This document shows positions 52,448 through 60,670 of a stretch of 60,670 nucleotides of DNA, one piece after another. Within the stretch, counting starts at the first letter, position 1; each line of letters starts with the position of its first letter. A program made the position numbers and the translations under genes. This DNA comes from Allorhizocola rhizosphaerae (GTDB taxonomy: Bacteria > Actinomycetota > Actinomycetes > Mycobacteriales > Micromonosporaceae): NCBI RefSeq assembly GCF_003426775.1, contig NZ_QJUG01000014.1, positions 1 to 60,670 of the forward strand, given 5' to 3'. The notes below the pieces were generated by a model. That model had not been told where the DNA came from. It did not search any database and was given only the letters and a program-made list of their open reading frames with translations.

Positions 52448-52523
52448 TTCAGGCGAAGCCGTGATCTTGACGCGGCTGAGGTTGATCGTGAAGCGTTCAA
52501 CCTCAGCCGCTGTGGAAACAGCA
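52448..52523 (+). repeat. Third copy of the structured repeat
   Basis: Starts TTCAGGCGAAGCCGTGATCT like the copies at 47268 and 47344 and ends CGCTGTGGAAACA. The centre is a perfect 14-bp stem GCGGCTGAGGTTGA/TCAACCTCAGCCGC (52472-52485, 52497-52510) with an 11-nt loop. Copies share edges but not stem sequence. Confidence 0.85.
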
Positions 52524-52556
52524 AGAGCGTGTCCTTGGGGAAGGACACGCCCTTGC
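52521..52556. terminator. Bidirectional terminator between PPOX and DUF7455 genes
   Basis: GCAAGAGCGTGTCCTT / AAGGACACGCCCTTGC with GGGG loop: 15 of 16 pairs, between two convergent genes. Confidence 0.88.
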
Positions 52557-52570
52557 GTCAAGCCTCAAGA

Positions 52571-52795
52571 TCAGTTGTTGGAGCCACGCCAGGTGAACTC
52601 GGGGTCTGCCGAAACCTCGACAGCGATCTTGACTAGGTCGTCTGCGTACTTGTTCGCGTGGTGTCCACAGAACACCAGCTCGCCCCCACCGGCCAGCTTC
52701 ACGCGCAACTTGCCCGCCGCGTTGCAGCGGTCGCACCGTTCATCGGCGGCAGGGATGGCCGTCGCCTCTGGCGGCGGCGTGAGGGTCTGGGTCAT
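52571..52795 (-). CDS. DUF7455 zinc-ribbon-like small protein
   Basis: 74 residues. CDRCNAAGKLRVKL and FCGHHANKY provide two Cys pairs/His typical of a small zinc ribbon, and the C-terminal KIAVEVSADPEF is conserved in the family. Role unknown; constantly found near rpoD in actinobacteria. Ends 15 bp from the terminator. Confidence 0.88.
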   Translation of the reverse strand: MTQTLTPPPEATAIPAADERCDRCNAAGKLRVKLAGGGELVFCGHHANKYADDLVKIAVEVSADPEFTWRGSNN

Positions 52796-53107
52796 CGCCT
52801 TCCTCCTCTGGTCGTCACCGATGATTTGCTCAAGATCTCAATCAGCTTGCTCCTACCCACGCATCGTTCAACATCGGTGCTACTGAACGACTTCCCAATA
52901 TGACCACGGGGGACCTAGGTCACAGGTGGAGCCTGGGTCGGCAGGTACCGAACCGGAAGCCTACCTGGGGTGTTGCTTTGCGGACAGTCTGCCGCCCCAC
53001 AAGCGTGCCACGTCAACGATCACATGGCGAGCCGATACGGGTTCCACCCGCGAGCGGACATACGCTCAGTCGCGAGATCGGTACGTTTGGTCGATACGCC
53101 TGACGGA
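52796..53107. other. Intergenic interval between DUF7455 and rpoD
   Basis: 312 bp. It must contain the DUF7455 promoter (minus strand) and the end of the rpoD transcript. A small interrupted inverted repeat (AGGT...ACCT within CCTGGGT/ACCTGGGG) lies near 52938-52975. No convincing gene or RNA is seen. Confidence 0.5.
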
Positions 53108-54802
53108 CTAATCGAGATAGTCGCGCAACACCTGCGAGCGCGAGGGATGCCGCAGCTTAGACATGGTTTTCGACTCGATCTGGCGGATCCGCTCGCGGGT
53201 CACACCGTAAACCTGGCCGATCTCGTCAAGCGTGCGCGGCTGTCCATCGGTAAGCCCAAAGCGTAAACGGACAACCCCCGCCTCACGCTCCGAAAGGGTC
53301 TGAAGCACCTGTTGCAGCTGATCCTGCAGGAGCGAGAACGACACCGCGTCGACGGCGACCACGGCCTCGGAGTCCTCGATGAAGTCACCGAGCTGGCTGT
53401 CGCCCTCGTCGCCGATCGTCTGGTCCAGCGAGATCGGCTCGCGAGCGTACTGCTGGATCTCCAGGACCTTCTCCGGCGTGATGTCCATCTCCTTGGCCAG
53501 CTCCTCCGGGGTGGGCTCGCGCCCGAGATCCTGGAGCAGCTCGCGCTGGATGCGGCCGAGCTTGTTGATGACCTCGACCATGTGCACGGGGATGCGGATG
53601 GTGCGGGCCTGGTCGGCCATGGCGCGGGTGATGGCCTGGCGGATCCACCACGTGGCGTAGGTGGAGAACTTGTAGCCCTTGGTGTAGTCGAACTTTTCCA
53701 CCGCGCGGATCAGGCCGAGGTTGCCCTCCTGGATCAGATCCAGGAACGCCATGCCGCGACCCGTGTAACGCTTGGCCAGCGACACCACGAGGCGCAGGTT
53801 GGCCTCCAGCAGATGGTTTTTGGCCCGCTCGCCGTCGCGCGACACCCACATGAGATCGCGCTGCAGCTCACGGGAGAGCTCGACACCCTCCTCATCGGAC
53901 ACTCGCAGCCGCTCCGAGGCGTAGAGACCGGCCTCGATCCGCTTGGCGAGCTCCACCTCCTGCTCGGCGTTGAGCAGCGGCACCTTGCCGATCTGCTTGA
54001 GGTAGGCGCGCACCGAGTCGGCCGACGCGGTCAGCTCGGCGTCCTTGCGCGCCTGTTTGAGCGCCTCGGACTCCTCCGCGTCCCACTCGAAGTCGTCGGA
54101 CTGCTCGGCGTCGGCCTCGGCGGCCTGCACCAGCTCGGCGGGCTCGTCGACCACCACGTCTTCGAGCTCGGCGGCCAGATCCTCGACATCGAGCTCCGCG
54201 CCGTCGGGCTCGTCGGTCTCGAGCTTCGGCGCACCGGCCTCGTCGGCCTTCTTCTCCACCTTGTCGGACTTGGGCGTCGCCGCCTTGGCCGCCTTCTTCG
54301 CCGGGGCCTTGACGGCCTTCAGGGGCTTGTCGCCCGCGGCCTTGGCCGGCTTGTCGGCGTCGGCGGGCTTGTCGCCCTTCTCCGCGGCGGGGGCGGTCTT
54401 CTTGGCCGCGGCCTTGGTCGCCTTCGCCGGCTTGTCGGCCTTGACGGGCTTCTCCGGCTTGTCCTCGACGGCGGCACCGGGCGCGCCCGGCGCTCCGGCG
54501 GCCGACTTGGCCTGCTTCGGTGTGGTTGTCTTGGCCGTCGTCGCCTTGGACGCCGGCGTGGCAGCGCGAGCGGCGGCCACCTTGCGACGGTTGTTGTTGG
54601 ACGAGTCGTCCACCTCGACGGTCACGCCGGCCTCCAAAAGGGCGCGCAGCAACTTCTTGGTCTGTGCGGGGGTCACCGCGGCGGCCTCCACCGAACTCGC
54701 CAGTTGCGCCGGGGTCAGCCTGCCGCCATGGCCTGCGGCCTGGGCGATCAGCATGTCGGTGAGCGAGCGTACGTCTACGCCGATCTGGCGAGCTTCAGTC
54801 AC
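53108..54802 (-). CDS. rpoD: Principal RNA polymerase sigma factor (SigA/HrdB)
   Basis: 564 residues. An Ala/Lys/Pro-rich, histone-like N-terminal extension (about 60-200) precedes conserved regions 1.2 ([20 protein letters not shown]), 2 ([40 protein letters not shown]), 3 and 4 ([18 protein letters not shown]). It directs housekeeping transcription. GTG at 54802 has GGAAGG six bases upstream. Divergent from the SuhB-like gene (110 bp between starts). The group 2 sigma at 12683 is its close paralogue. Confidence 0.96.
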   Translation of the reverse strand: MTEARQIGVDVRSLTDMLIAQAAGHGGRLTPAQLASSVEAAAVTPAQTKKLLRALLEAGVTVEVDDSSNNNRRKVAAARAATPASKATTAKTTTPKQAKSAAGAPGAPGAAVEDKPEKPVKADKPAKATKAAAKKTAPAAEKGDKPADADKPAKAAGDKPLKAVKAPAKKAAKAATPKSDKVEKKADEAGAPKLETDEPDGAELDVEDLAAELEDVVVDEPAELVQAAEADAEQSDDFEWDAEESEALKQARKDAELTASADSVRAYLKQIGKVPLLNAEQEVELAKRIEAGLYASERLRVSDEEGVELSRELQRDLMWVSRDGERAKNHLLEANLRLVVSLAKRYTGRGMAFLDLIQEGNLGLIRAVEKFDYTKGYKFSTYATWWIRQAITRAMADQARTIRIPVHMVEVINKLGRIQRELLQDLGREPTPEELAKEMDITPEKVLEIQQYAREPISLDQTIGDEGDSQLGDFIEDSEAVVAVDAVSFSLLQDQLQQVLQTLSEREAGVVRLRFGLTDGQPRTLDEIGQVYGVTRERIRQIESKTMSKLRHPSRSQVLRDYLD

Positions 54803-54912
54803 GGATGACCTTCCGAGGCGAGGCGATTTCTGCGTGAGCACTTGGCAGGCGTGAATTGTAGCGCCGTGTCGTAGGTAACTGACGGCGGCGCGGCCCGCCC
54901 AGTTTTGCCAGG

Positions 54913-55734
54913 ATGGCAAGAGTGGGCCTGAGCGAACAAGAGCTTTTGCGAATAGCGGTACCGATCGCGGCCGAGGCGGCGGCCATGGCGCAGCGAATGC
55001 GCGCCGAGGCGATCACCGATTTCGGCACCAAGAGCACCATCACCGACGTCGTGACGGCCGCCGACACGGCGGTCGAGCGCCTGATCAGCGACGCCCTGCG
55101 GGCCGTGCGGCCGGGCGACGCCATGCTGGGCGAGGAGCTCGGCACGGACCTGGGCACGGCGTCCAGCGACAGCCAGGTGCGGTGGATCGTCGACCCGATC
55201 GACGGGACAGTCAACTACCTCTACGGCATCGAGCAGTACGCCATTTCGATCGCGGCCGAGCTGGACGGCGAGGTCGTCGCGGGGGTCGTGCACAACGCGG
55301 CCACGGGCCGGGTGTGGACCGCGGCCCGGGGGCACGGCGCGTGGCGCGACGGCCGCAGGCTTACCGGCTCGACCCAGACCGACCTCGCGCAGACGCTCGT
55401 GGCCACCGGGTTCGCCTACATCGCCGCCCGCCGGGCGCACCAGGGCCGGGTCGTCGCCGGGCTGCTGCCCCGGGTGCGCGACATCCGCCGGATGGGCTCT
55501 GCCGCACTGGACCTGTGCGCCGCGGCGGAGGGCCAGGTCGACGCGTTCTACGAGAAGGGCCTCAACGCGTGGGACATGGCCGCGGGCGGGCTCATCGCAC
55601 GCGAGGCGGGCCTGCTCATGACGGGTCTGCACGGCAGGCCGCCCGGGCACGATCTCGTGCTGGTGGCCCCGCCCGCTCTGCATCCGCAGCTGCATGACGT
55701 GCTCTCGGAACTGGATGCCGCTGGGGGTCCCTGA
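54913..55734 (+). CDS. Inositol monophosphatase family protein
   Basis: 273 residues: metal motif [20 protein letters not shown] (DPxDGT), and [14 protein letters not shown] (WDxAAG). All catalytic acid residues are present. It is a Mg-dependent phosphatase acting on inositol phosphates, histidinol phosphate or related. In actinobacteria the copy next to sigA is usually SuhB-like. Substrate not resolvable. Confidence 0.92.
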   Translation: MARVGLSEQELLRIAVPIAAEAAAMAQRMRAEAITDFGTKSTITDVVTAADTAVERLISDALRAVRPGDAMLGEELGTDLGTASSDSQVRWIVDPIDGTVNYLYGIEQYAISIAAELDGEVVAGVVHNAATGRVWTAARGHGAWRDGRRLTGSTQTDLAQTLVATGFAYIAARRAHQGRVVAGLLPRVRDIRRMGSAALDLCAAAEGQVDAFYEKGLNAWDMAAGGLIAREAGLLMTGLHGRPPGHDLVLVAPPALHPQLHDVLSELDAAGGP

Positions 55735-55739
55735 CCGGC

Positions 55740-56264
55740 TCACCCCTCGCAGGTACCCGGTGGAAGCTCCGGTCTTCCTAAAATCGCGACCGACTGGCGC
55801 ATCTCGGTCGGCGTGGCCAGCTGCTTGAACCGGCCACCGATCACTACGTCGACGAACTCGTCCTCACGCTGGAGATCGAACTGCCGCTCGCTGTCGTCGA
55901 GGAAGTAGGCCCGCAGGAGATGCGCCGCGCCGATGGCCTTCGGGCCGTAGCGCAGGATCGCCACCTCGTCCGGCTCGTCCTGCTCCGCGTCCTGGATCTT
56001 GTCGACCTGGAAGCGCCGGTTCTTGAAGTCCGCGGCGACGTTGTTGGCCAGGCCGGCCTGGTTCGTCGCATTGAAGACGTTGATTTTGATCTCGGACTCC
56101 GACTCGGGCAGGTCCAGGCTCACCGGGACGTGGCCGGGCTTGCACTTCTGCGCTGCGGATCCATCGCTCTGAGTGTCCCTGGTCACTGTGACGACGACGA
56201 GAACAATCGCGGCAATTGCCAGGATGCCGACAACCGCCAGAGCCCGAATCCGCGTCATGTGCAT
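55740..56264 (-). CDS. LytR C-terminal domain membrane protein
   Basis: 174 residues: one N-terminal helix (about 8-28), then an extracytoplasmic LytR_C domain (about 55-160) with INVFNATNQAGLANNVAADF and FKNRRFQVDKI. LytR_C domains occur alone or with LCP ligases that attach polymers to peptidoglycan. ATG at 56264 follows GGGGAG by nine bases. Convergent with the SuhB-like gene. Confidence 0.88.
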   Translation of the reverse strand: MHMTRIRALAVVGILAIAAIVLVVVTVTRDTQSDGSAAQKCKPGHVPVSLDLPESESEIKINVFNATNQAGLANNVAADFKNRRFQVDKIQDAEQDEPDEVAILRYGPKAIGAAHLLRAYFLDDSERQFDLQREDEFVDVVIGGRFKQLATPTEMRQSVAILGRPELPPGTCEG

Positions 56265-56576
56265 GTGTATTCGCTCCCCGTAACAGAGACCAGTTGCGCC
56301 AGAGGTTATCGTCTCCGGGCGCGGGCGAGGAGGCGACCCGTCGAGGATGGCCAACTTTCGTCAAAAGTCTCCGGCGTGCCGCGCCGGATCTTACGGGAGC
56401 CACCCCTACCTTTGTCTCCCGACTGGCGTGCTCACGACGACCGGCGCAACCCCCCGGGCCTGTCGGGTCGGTCACATCGGGAACAATTCGCGCCCCGCGC
56501 GCGTACAACTCCCACACGGACGCGTTAAAGTGTCGCGCTCGTTGGGGAAGAACACATATTGGGAGTGTGACAATCT

Positions 56577-56873
56577 ATGGCTACCGACTACGACGCCCCG
56601 CGCCGAGACGAGGTCGACCTCGGCGAGGACAGCCTGGAGGAACTCAAGGCCAGGCGCGTCGACTCGCAGTCGGGCAGCGTGGACATCGACGAGGCGGAAG
56701 CCGCTGAGACCTTCGACCTACCCGGCGCGGATCTTGCCGACGAAGAGTTGACGGTCAAGGTGGTACCCATGCAGGCCGATGAGTTCCGCTGCTCGCGCTG
56801 CTTCCTGGTGCATCACCGCAGCCAGTTGGCCGGTGAGCGCAATGGGGAGCTGATCTGCCGCGAGTGTGCGTGA
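56577..56873 (+). CDS. DUF4193 protein
   Basis: 98 residues: acidic N-terminus then CSRCFLVHHRSQL and CRECA (zinc-ribbon-like). DUF4193 is near-universal in actinobacteria and of unknown role, usually next to DUF3093/dut as here. Confidence 0.93.
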   Translation: MATDYDAPRRDEVDLGEDSLEELKARRVDSQSGSVDIDEAEAAETFDLPGADLADEELTVKVVPMQADEFRCSRCFLVHHRSQLAGERNGELICRECA

Positions 56874-56900
56874 GTTGACTTCGTGCGGTGAGATAGGTCC

Positions 56901-57701
56901 ATGACGACGGACCGATCAGGCGACGATCTCAGCCGCGGCGCCAACGATGCTCCTCGCGGCGAGGAGTTGGCGACCGCGGTCGCCGGACTGGCCGAGTCCG
57001 ACATGGACCGGAAAAGCCGGGCAAAGCTGCTCGGCCGAATGCTCGACGGGCTGAGGCAGCGCGGGGTCAAGCAGCTCTTTGCCCCGCGCAAGGCCGTCGG
57101 GTGGATCACCGACGCGGTGTCGGATCTGGCGCCGCACGTGCCGGTGCGCACCCTCGACACGCTGCGTGCGCACTTTCCGGGCCTGGATGGCGACGCGCTG
57201 GCCGAGCGGCTGGTGCGCAACGCCGCCCGGGCGACCGCGAGCGTGGGAGCGGTGGGCGGGGGCATCGCCGCGGTGGAGTGGGCCGCGCCGCCGACGCTGC
57301 TGACCATGCCGGTCCTGCTCGCCACGGAGACGGTCGCGGTGGTGGCGATCGAGCTCAAGCTGATCGGCGAGCTGCACGAGGTCTACGGGCACCCGATCCT
57401 GGGCACGCAGGGGCAGCGGGCGGTGACGCTGCTGCAGGCGTGGGCCGCGCGGCGCGGGGTCAACCCGATGGTGCCGGGCACCGGCGTGGCCACCGTGCTC
57501 GGGACGGCAACGCGCAAGCAGCTGCGCGACATGATCCTCAAGCGGTTCGGCCGTAACCTGACCACGCTGGGCCCACTGCTGACCGGCGCGGCCGTGGCCA
57601 GCTACCTCAACCGCCGGGCCACGCGCAGGCTGGGCGACGATGTGAGCCGTGACCTGCGCCTGCGCTACGGCAAGCGGCCGGAGTTGCCCTCGGCCGGCTG
57701 A
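56901..57701 (+). CDS. Conserved protein with hydrophobic segments, unknown function
   Basis: 266 residues. A polar N-terminus is followed by two Ala/Val/Gly-rich hydrophobic stretches (about 112-150: ATASVGAVGGGIAAVEWAAP, TLLTMPVLLATETVAVVAIE; and about 225-240) and a basic C-terminus. No named domain recognised; EcsC-like relationship is possible but weak. Lies in the conserved DUF4193-dut block. Confidence 0.8.
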   Translation: MTTDRSGDDLSRGANDAPRGEELATAVAGLAESDMDRKSRAKLLGRMLDGLRQRGVKQLFAPRKAVGWITDAVSDLAPHVPVRTLDTLRAHFPGLDGDALAERLVRNAARATASVGAVGGGIAAVEWAAPPTLLTMPVLLATETVAVVAIELKLIGELHEVYGHPILGTQGQRAVTLLQAWAARRGVNPMVPGTGVATVLGTATRKQLRDMILKRFGRNLTTLGPLLTGAAVASYLNRRATRRLGDDVSRDLRLRYGKRPELPSAG

Positions 57702-57731
57702 GCAGCCGGCTGTCCAAACGCGACTCCCGGC

Positions 57732-58196
57732 TCAGCGCAGGGCGGCGGCGAGCTTTTCCGGGTGGCGGGTGCTGATCACCCAGTACGGCGTGGGGTCGTC
57801 GGGGTCGTTGAGCACGATCTGCACGGCACCGCGGATCCACGGGCGCTGGATGACGAACGCGAGCGGATCGGCGCCCGGTCCGAGCAGCAGGCGGCGGTCG
57901 TCGGCATCCAGCGGGATGACGTCGGCGATGAAGCGCAGCGGGATGTGCGCGTCGTCGACGTGGAGTTCGCCGTCCGCCACACGGATCTTGACTCGTCCCA
58001 GCGACCACATCCCGGCCGTGAGAGCCGGCAGGAGCAGGGCAAACGGCAGCCAGGTGCGCACGCCGGAGGCGCCCAGGCCGATCTCGGCGGCGAGCACGCT
58101 GGCCACGCCCAGCACGAACACCCACATCCACCAGGGCACGTTGAGTCGTTCTAGATAACGAACCCTTGCCGGTGCGATGTGGTCCGAGGATGTCAC
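57732..58196 (-). CDS. DUF3093 membrane protein
   Basis: 154 residues: two N-terminal helices (about 22-65, [20 protein letters not shown]) and a beta-rich cytoplasmic domain ([33 protein letters not shown]). Matches DUF3093. Function unknown. Divergent from dut. Confidence 0.92.
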   Translation of the reverse strand: MTSSDHIAPARVRYLERLNVPWWMWVFVLGVASVLAAEIGLGASGVRTWLPFALLLPALTAGMWSLGRVKIRVADGELHVDDAHIPLRFIADVIPLDADDRRLLLGPGADPLAFVIQRPWIRGAVQIVLNDPDDPTPYWVISTRHPEKLAAALR

Positions 58197-58248
58197 AGCC
58201 CGACGATACGATGCCGGCGAAGTCGCCGTTCCCCCGGAGGTTGTTGTA

Positions 58249-58695
58249 GTGAATCCCGACGTTGTGCCGGTTGCGGTGCTCCAGCTGGACCCGGATCTGC
58301 CGTTGCCCTCATACGCACATCCAGGTGACGCGGGCGCGGATCTTTACGCGGCCGAGGATGCGGTGATCCCCCCGGGCGAGCGCAGGCTGGTGCGCACCGG
58401 CGTGGCCATCGCGCTGCCCGACGGGTTCGTGGGGCTGGTGCATCCCCGTTCGGGGCTCGCCGCCAAGAAGGGGCTCACGTTGCTCAACGCGCCCGGGACG
58501 GTCGATTCGGGGTACCGCGGAGAAATTTTGGTTAATTTAATTAACCATGATCGGGTGAGCGCCGCCAAGATTGTGCGCGGTGACCGGATCGCGCAACTTG
58601 TCGTTCAGCGTGTGGAGCGGGCACACTTCCACGGCGTCGAGAATCTGACCGACTCCGCGAGGGGCACCGGCGGGCACGGCTCGACCGGGAGCTGA
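58249..58695 (+). CDS. dut: dUTP diphosphatase
   Basis: 148 residues, trimeric dUTPase. All five motifs: [36 protein letters not shown], and [10 protein letters not shown] at the C-terminus. It hydrolyses dUTP to dUMP, keeping uracil out of DNA and feeding thymidylate synthesis. GTG at 58249 is chosen because GGAGG lies eight bases upstream. It starts a run with DUF3710, OB-fold and DUF3159. Confidence 0.96.
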   Translation: MNPDVVPVAVLQLDPDLPLPSYAHPGDAGADLYAAEDAVIPPGERRLVRTGVAIALPDGFVGLVHPRSGLAAKKGLTLLNAPGTVDSGYRGEILVNLINHDRVSAAKIVRGDRIAQLVVQRVERAHFHGVENLTDSARGTGGHGSTGS

Positions 58696-58704
58696 GGAGG
58701 AAAA

Positions 58705-59502
58705 GTGATCTTCTCGCGACGACGAGGAGCGGGACGTCACCATAAGGCGGAGGGCGCGGTCCTGTCGAAGAGCGACGAGCGGCGCGCGCGGCGGGCCGCC
58801 ATGCTGGAGGAGCTGGACCTGGTCGAGCCGGGCCCGAGCTCGCCTGACGCACCGCCTCCGCAGGACGTTCGCCCGCTCGGGCCGTTCGACTTCGCCGATG
58901 CCCCGCCCGGAGACCGGGTTGACCTCGGCAGCCTGCTGCTTCCCGCGATCGAGGGGATCGAGATCCGGATGCAGGCCGACGAGCGCGGCATGATCCAGCA
59001 GCTGATGCTCATGCACGAGGCCAACTCGCTGCAGCTGGGCGTGTTCGCCGCGCCGCGCACCGACGGCCTGTGGGACGAGGTGCGCGACGAGATCCGCAAG
59101 TCGCTGTTCGCCGACGGCGTGGCGTCCGACGAGGTGCCCGGACGCTGGGGCACCGAGCTACGCGCGCGGCTGCGCACCCAGGAGGGCTTTGACGACCTGC
59201 GGTTCATCGGGGTCGACGGTCCACGTTGGATGATCCGCGCGGTCTATCGCGGACCGGCGGCGATCGACCCCGCCGAGGCCGGCCCGCTCGACGGCTGCTT
59301 GACCGGCCTCGTGGTGCGCCGGGGCGAAGAGGCCCGGCCGACCCGCGAGGCACTACCGCTTCAGCTGCCCGAACACATGCGACCGGGCGGTGCCGAGCCC
59401 TCCGCCGACCCACCCGCCGCGCCGGCCCCGGCGGCCCAACCCGCAGAAGAAGCACCCCCGCCGCCCAAACGCAAGCCTTCACCCCGGCCGAGACGGGATT
59501 AG
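58705..59502 (+). CDS. DUF3710 protein
   Basis: 265 residues: basic N-terminus, a conserved central domain (PFDFADAPPGDRVDLGSLLL, EVRDEIRKSLFADGV, FIGVDGPRWMIRAVYRGPAA) and a Pro/Ala-rich C-terminal tail of about 45 residues. Matches DUF3710. Often cotranscribed with dut in actinobacteria; role unknown. Confidence 0.93.
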   Translation: MIFSRRRGAGRHHKAEGAVLSKSDERRARRAAMLEELDLVEPGPSSPDAPPPQDVRPLGPFDFADAPPGDRVDLGSLLLPAIEGIEIRMQADERGMIQQLMLMHEANSLQLGVFAAPRTDGLWDEVRDEIRKSLFADGVASDEVPGRWGTELRARLRTQEGFDDLRFIGVDGPRWMIRAVYRGPAAIDPAEAGPLDGCLTGLVVRRGEEARPTREALPLQLPEHMRPGGAEPSADPPAAPAPAAQPAEEAPPPPKRKPSPRPRRD

Positions 59503-59512
59503 GCTGGTTGCC

Positions 59513-59929
59513 ATGGCCACCGATGACACGCGCCGAGGGACCGCCGCCACGAGTGCCAACACGCGAGGTCGCGGGCTCAAGGGCGTGCTGCATCGACTGA
59601 CCGCCTCGGAGCAGGAGCTCGAGTCCGAGGAGCTGCGCGAGGAAACCGAACGGGCCGGGTGCGAGTGTGTGGAGGACGTCCACCGCGGACAGCTCGTCAG
59701 CGTGACCGGAAGACTGCGCACGGTCGTCTATACTCCGCGTACAAACCTGCCAACCCTCGAGGCCGACCTTTACGACGGCACCGACGTGGTCACACTGGTT
59801 TTCCTGGGCCGGCGCCACATCCCGGGCGTCGAACCGGGCCGGGCGCTGACCGCACGCGGCCGGGTCGCGCTGCGCGACGGGCGCAAGGTCATATACAACC
59901 CGCACTACGAGCTGGAAGCGGCGAGATGA
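59513..59929 (+). CDS. OB-fold nucleic-acid-binding-like protein
   Basis: 138 residues. C-terminal OB-fold (VHRGQLVSVTGRLRTVVYTP, LEADLYDGTDVVTLVFLG, ALTARGRVALRDGRKVIYNP). A charged N-terminus includes LTASEQELESEELREETER. Small OB-fold proteins of this set are conserved near dut. Its stop overlaps the DUF3159 start (ATGA). Confidence 0.9.
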   Translation: MATDDTRRGTAATSANTRGRGLKGVLHRLTASEQELESEELREETERAGCECVEDVHRGQLVSVTGRLRTVVYTPRTNLPTLEADLYDGTDVVTLVFLGRRHIPGVEPGRALTARGRVALRDGRKVIYNPHYELEAAR

Positions 59930-60600
59930 AAAGCACGACTGAGGAAGAGCTACCCCCGTTCGCCGAGCAGATGTCGCAGCAGCTGGGCGGGTTAAAGGGA
60001 ATCATCGAGTCAGGCATCCCGGTCACCGTCTTCGTGATCGCCAATCTCGTGTTGGGCTGGGCGATGCCCTCGCCGCCTGCCCCGGATCGTTTCACGCTGA
60101 AAATCGCCATCATCGCGGCGGTCGTCGTGGCGGTCGGCATCGCGCTGCTGCGGCTGGCCCGCAAGGAATCGATGCGGTTTGCGATCAACGGGCTGTTCGG
60201 TATCGCACTCGGCGCGTGGCTTGCCTGGGACACGGGTGAGGAGCGGGCGTTCTACCTTCCCGGCATCTTCATCACCCTGGGTTATGTCGTGCTGCTGTTC
60301 GGGTCGATCGTGATCGGACACCCGCTGGTCGGGTGGTTGTGGACGATCATCGCCAACGGCGGCAAGGGCGACTGGCGAGCCGAGGTGCGGCAGCGGCGCC
60401 TGTTCGGCTGGCTGACGGGGCTGTGGGCGACCGTGTTCCTGCTCAAGGCGTCGATCCAGAGCGCGCTTTACTACGCGGACTATGCCACGGCGTTGGGGGT
60501 GGCGCGGATTGCGTTGGGGTATCCGGTGTTTGCTCTGCTGATTGCGGTGAGTTTTTGGGCTATTCGGCGGGTGCGGCGGGAAGAGCCTGCGCTTTCTTAG
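59926..60600 (+). CDS. DUF3159 membrane protein
   Basis: 224 residues with about six helices; GGLKGIIESGIPVTVFVIAN is the hallmark N-terminal tract of DUF3159. The conserved internal FYLPGIFITLGYVVLLFGS and IIANGGKGDWRAE follow. Cytoplasmic start, function unknown. ATGA overlap with the OB-fold gene indicates coupling. It is the last gene in the window. Confidence 0.94.
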   Translation: MKSTTEEELPPFAEQMSQQLGGLKGIIESGIPVTVFVIANLVLGWAMPSPPAPDRFTLKIAIIAAVVVAVGIALLRLARKESMRFAINGLFGIALGAWLAWDTGEERAFYLPGIFITLGYVVLLFGSIVIGHPLVGWLWTIIANGGKGDWRAEVRQRRLFGWLTGLWATVFLLKASIQSALYYADYATALGVARIALGYPVFALLIAVSFWAIRRVRREEPALS

Positions 60601-60670
60601 TGGTTGGGTTGGGTTCGGTTGGGCTGGGTGGCGTGGGGTGGGCGCGAGGTTGGGGGCGGTCCCGGGGGTT
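60601..60670. other. G-rich end of window
   Basis: Repeats of GGTTGGGTTGGG, then GGTTGGGCTGGG, continuing G-rich. The four G-runs could fold into a quadruplex. No gene seen. Confidence 0.4.

Noticed and set aside
53312-54808. 498-codon plus-strand frame opposite rpoD
   Set aside because: Shadow of the Ala/Lys-rich sigma factor; Leu/Gly/Arg low-complexity.

Overview
The window is GC-rich chromosomal DNA from an actinomycete. Evidence for this: GC-biased third codon positions, many GTG starts, IdeR-type and HrdB/SigA-type regulators, Tat-type signal peptides, and a run of actinobacterial families (DUF3039, DUF3093, DUF3099, DUF3159, DUF3710, DUF4193, DUF7455). Gene content fits a mycelial soil genus (Micromonosporales/Streptosporangiales/Streptomycetales-like). 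Genus cannot be fixed from the sequence. I see no rRNA, tRNA, CRISPR, transposase or phage genes.

Layout. 1-3.4 kb: ideR, a TetR/rhodanese divergent pair, a mechanosensitive-channel-like protein, and a decayed ArsR/SRPBCC pair. 3.4-8.8 kb: an operon-like run of DUF402, sulfurtransferase, AcuC deacetylase and a Pat-type acetyltransferase/acyl-CoA-synthetase-like fusion, i.e. reversible lysine acetylation. 8.8-12.4 kb: secreted PhoX-like phosphatase and secreted haem peroxidase, convergent across a strong terminator. 12.7-20.2 kb: group-2 sigma factor, FadR-type regulator and a complete dppABCDF peptide importer. 20.5-23.5 kb: a sugar importer lacking its own ATPase. 24.3-29.1 kb: a flavin disulfide-oxidoreductase-like protein coupled to a betaine/choline importer whose binding protein is circularly permuted. 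29.5-34 kb: secreted Ig/propeller-like protein, HhH-GPD protein, CGNR regulator, EamA transporter. 33.8-40.1 kb: an envelope-type module (DUF6114, DUF6230, TetR, two secreted proteins) followed by a DrrAB-like exporter coupled to an AlkZ-like DNA glycosylase. 40-48 kb: VanZ, methyltransferase, Dtd, a quinone oxidoreductase with a broken TetR repressor but intact operators, AlaX-like protein, PlsC, acyl-ACP desaturase, DUF3099, PfkB kinase and PsuG. 48.3-53 kb: DUF3039, GH26-like lipoprotein, helicase, a broken ECF41-type sigma gene, PPOX protein, DUF7455. 53-60.6 kb: principal sigma factor rpoD and the conserved block SuhB, LytR_C protein, DUF4193, DUF3093, dUTPase, DUF3710, OB-fold, DUF3159.

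The most notable signals are small-scale. Short tandem duplications recur (42, 55, 60, 69, 76 and 78 bp units) in and between genes. One of them, a hairpin element of about 76 bp, is present three times and forms the last codons of psuG. Three regulators are broken (ArsR, TetR, ECF41), one leaving a readable operator set. The permuted betaine-binding protein, the DUF6230/DUF6114 module and the exporter/AlkZ pair are the best candidates for under-described biology.
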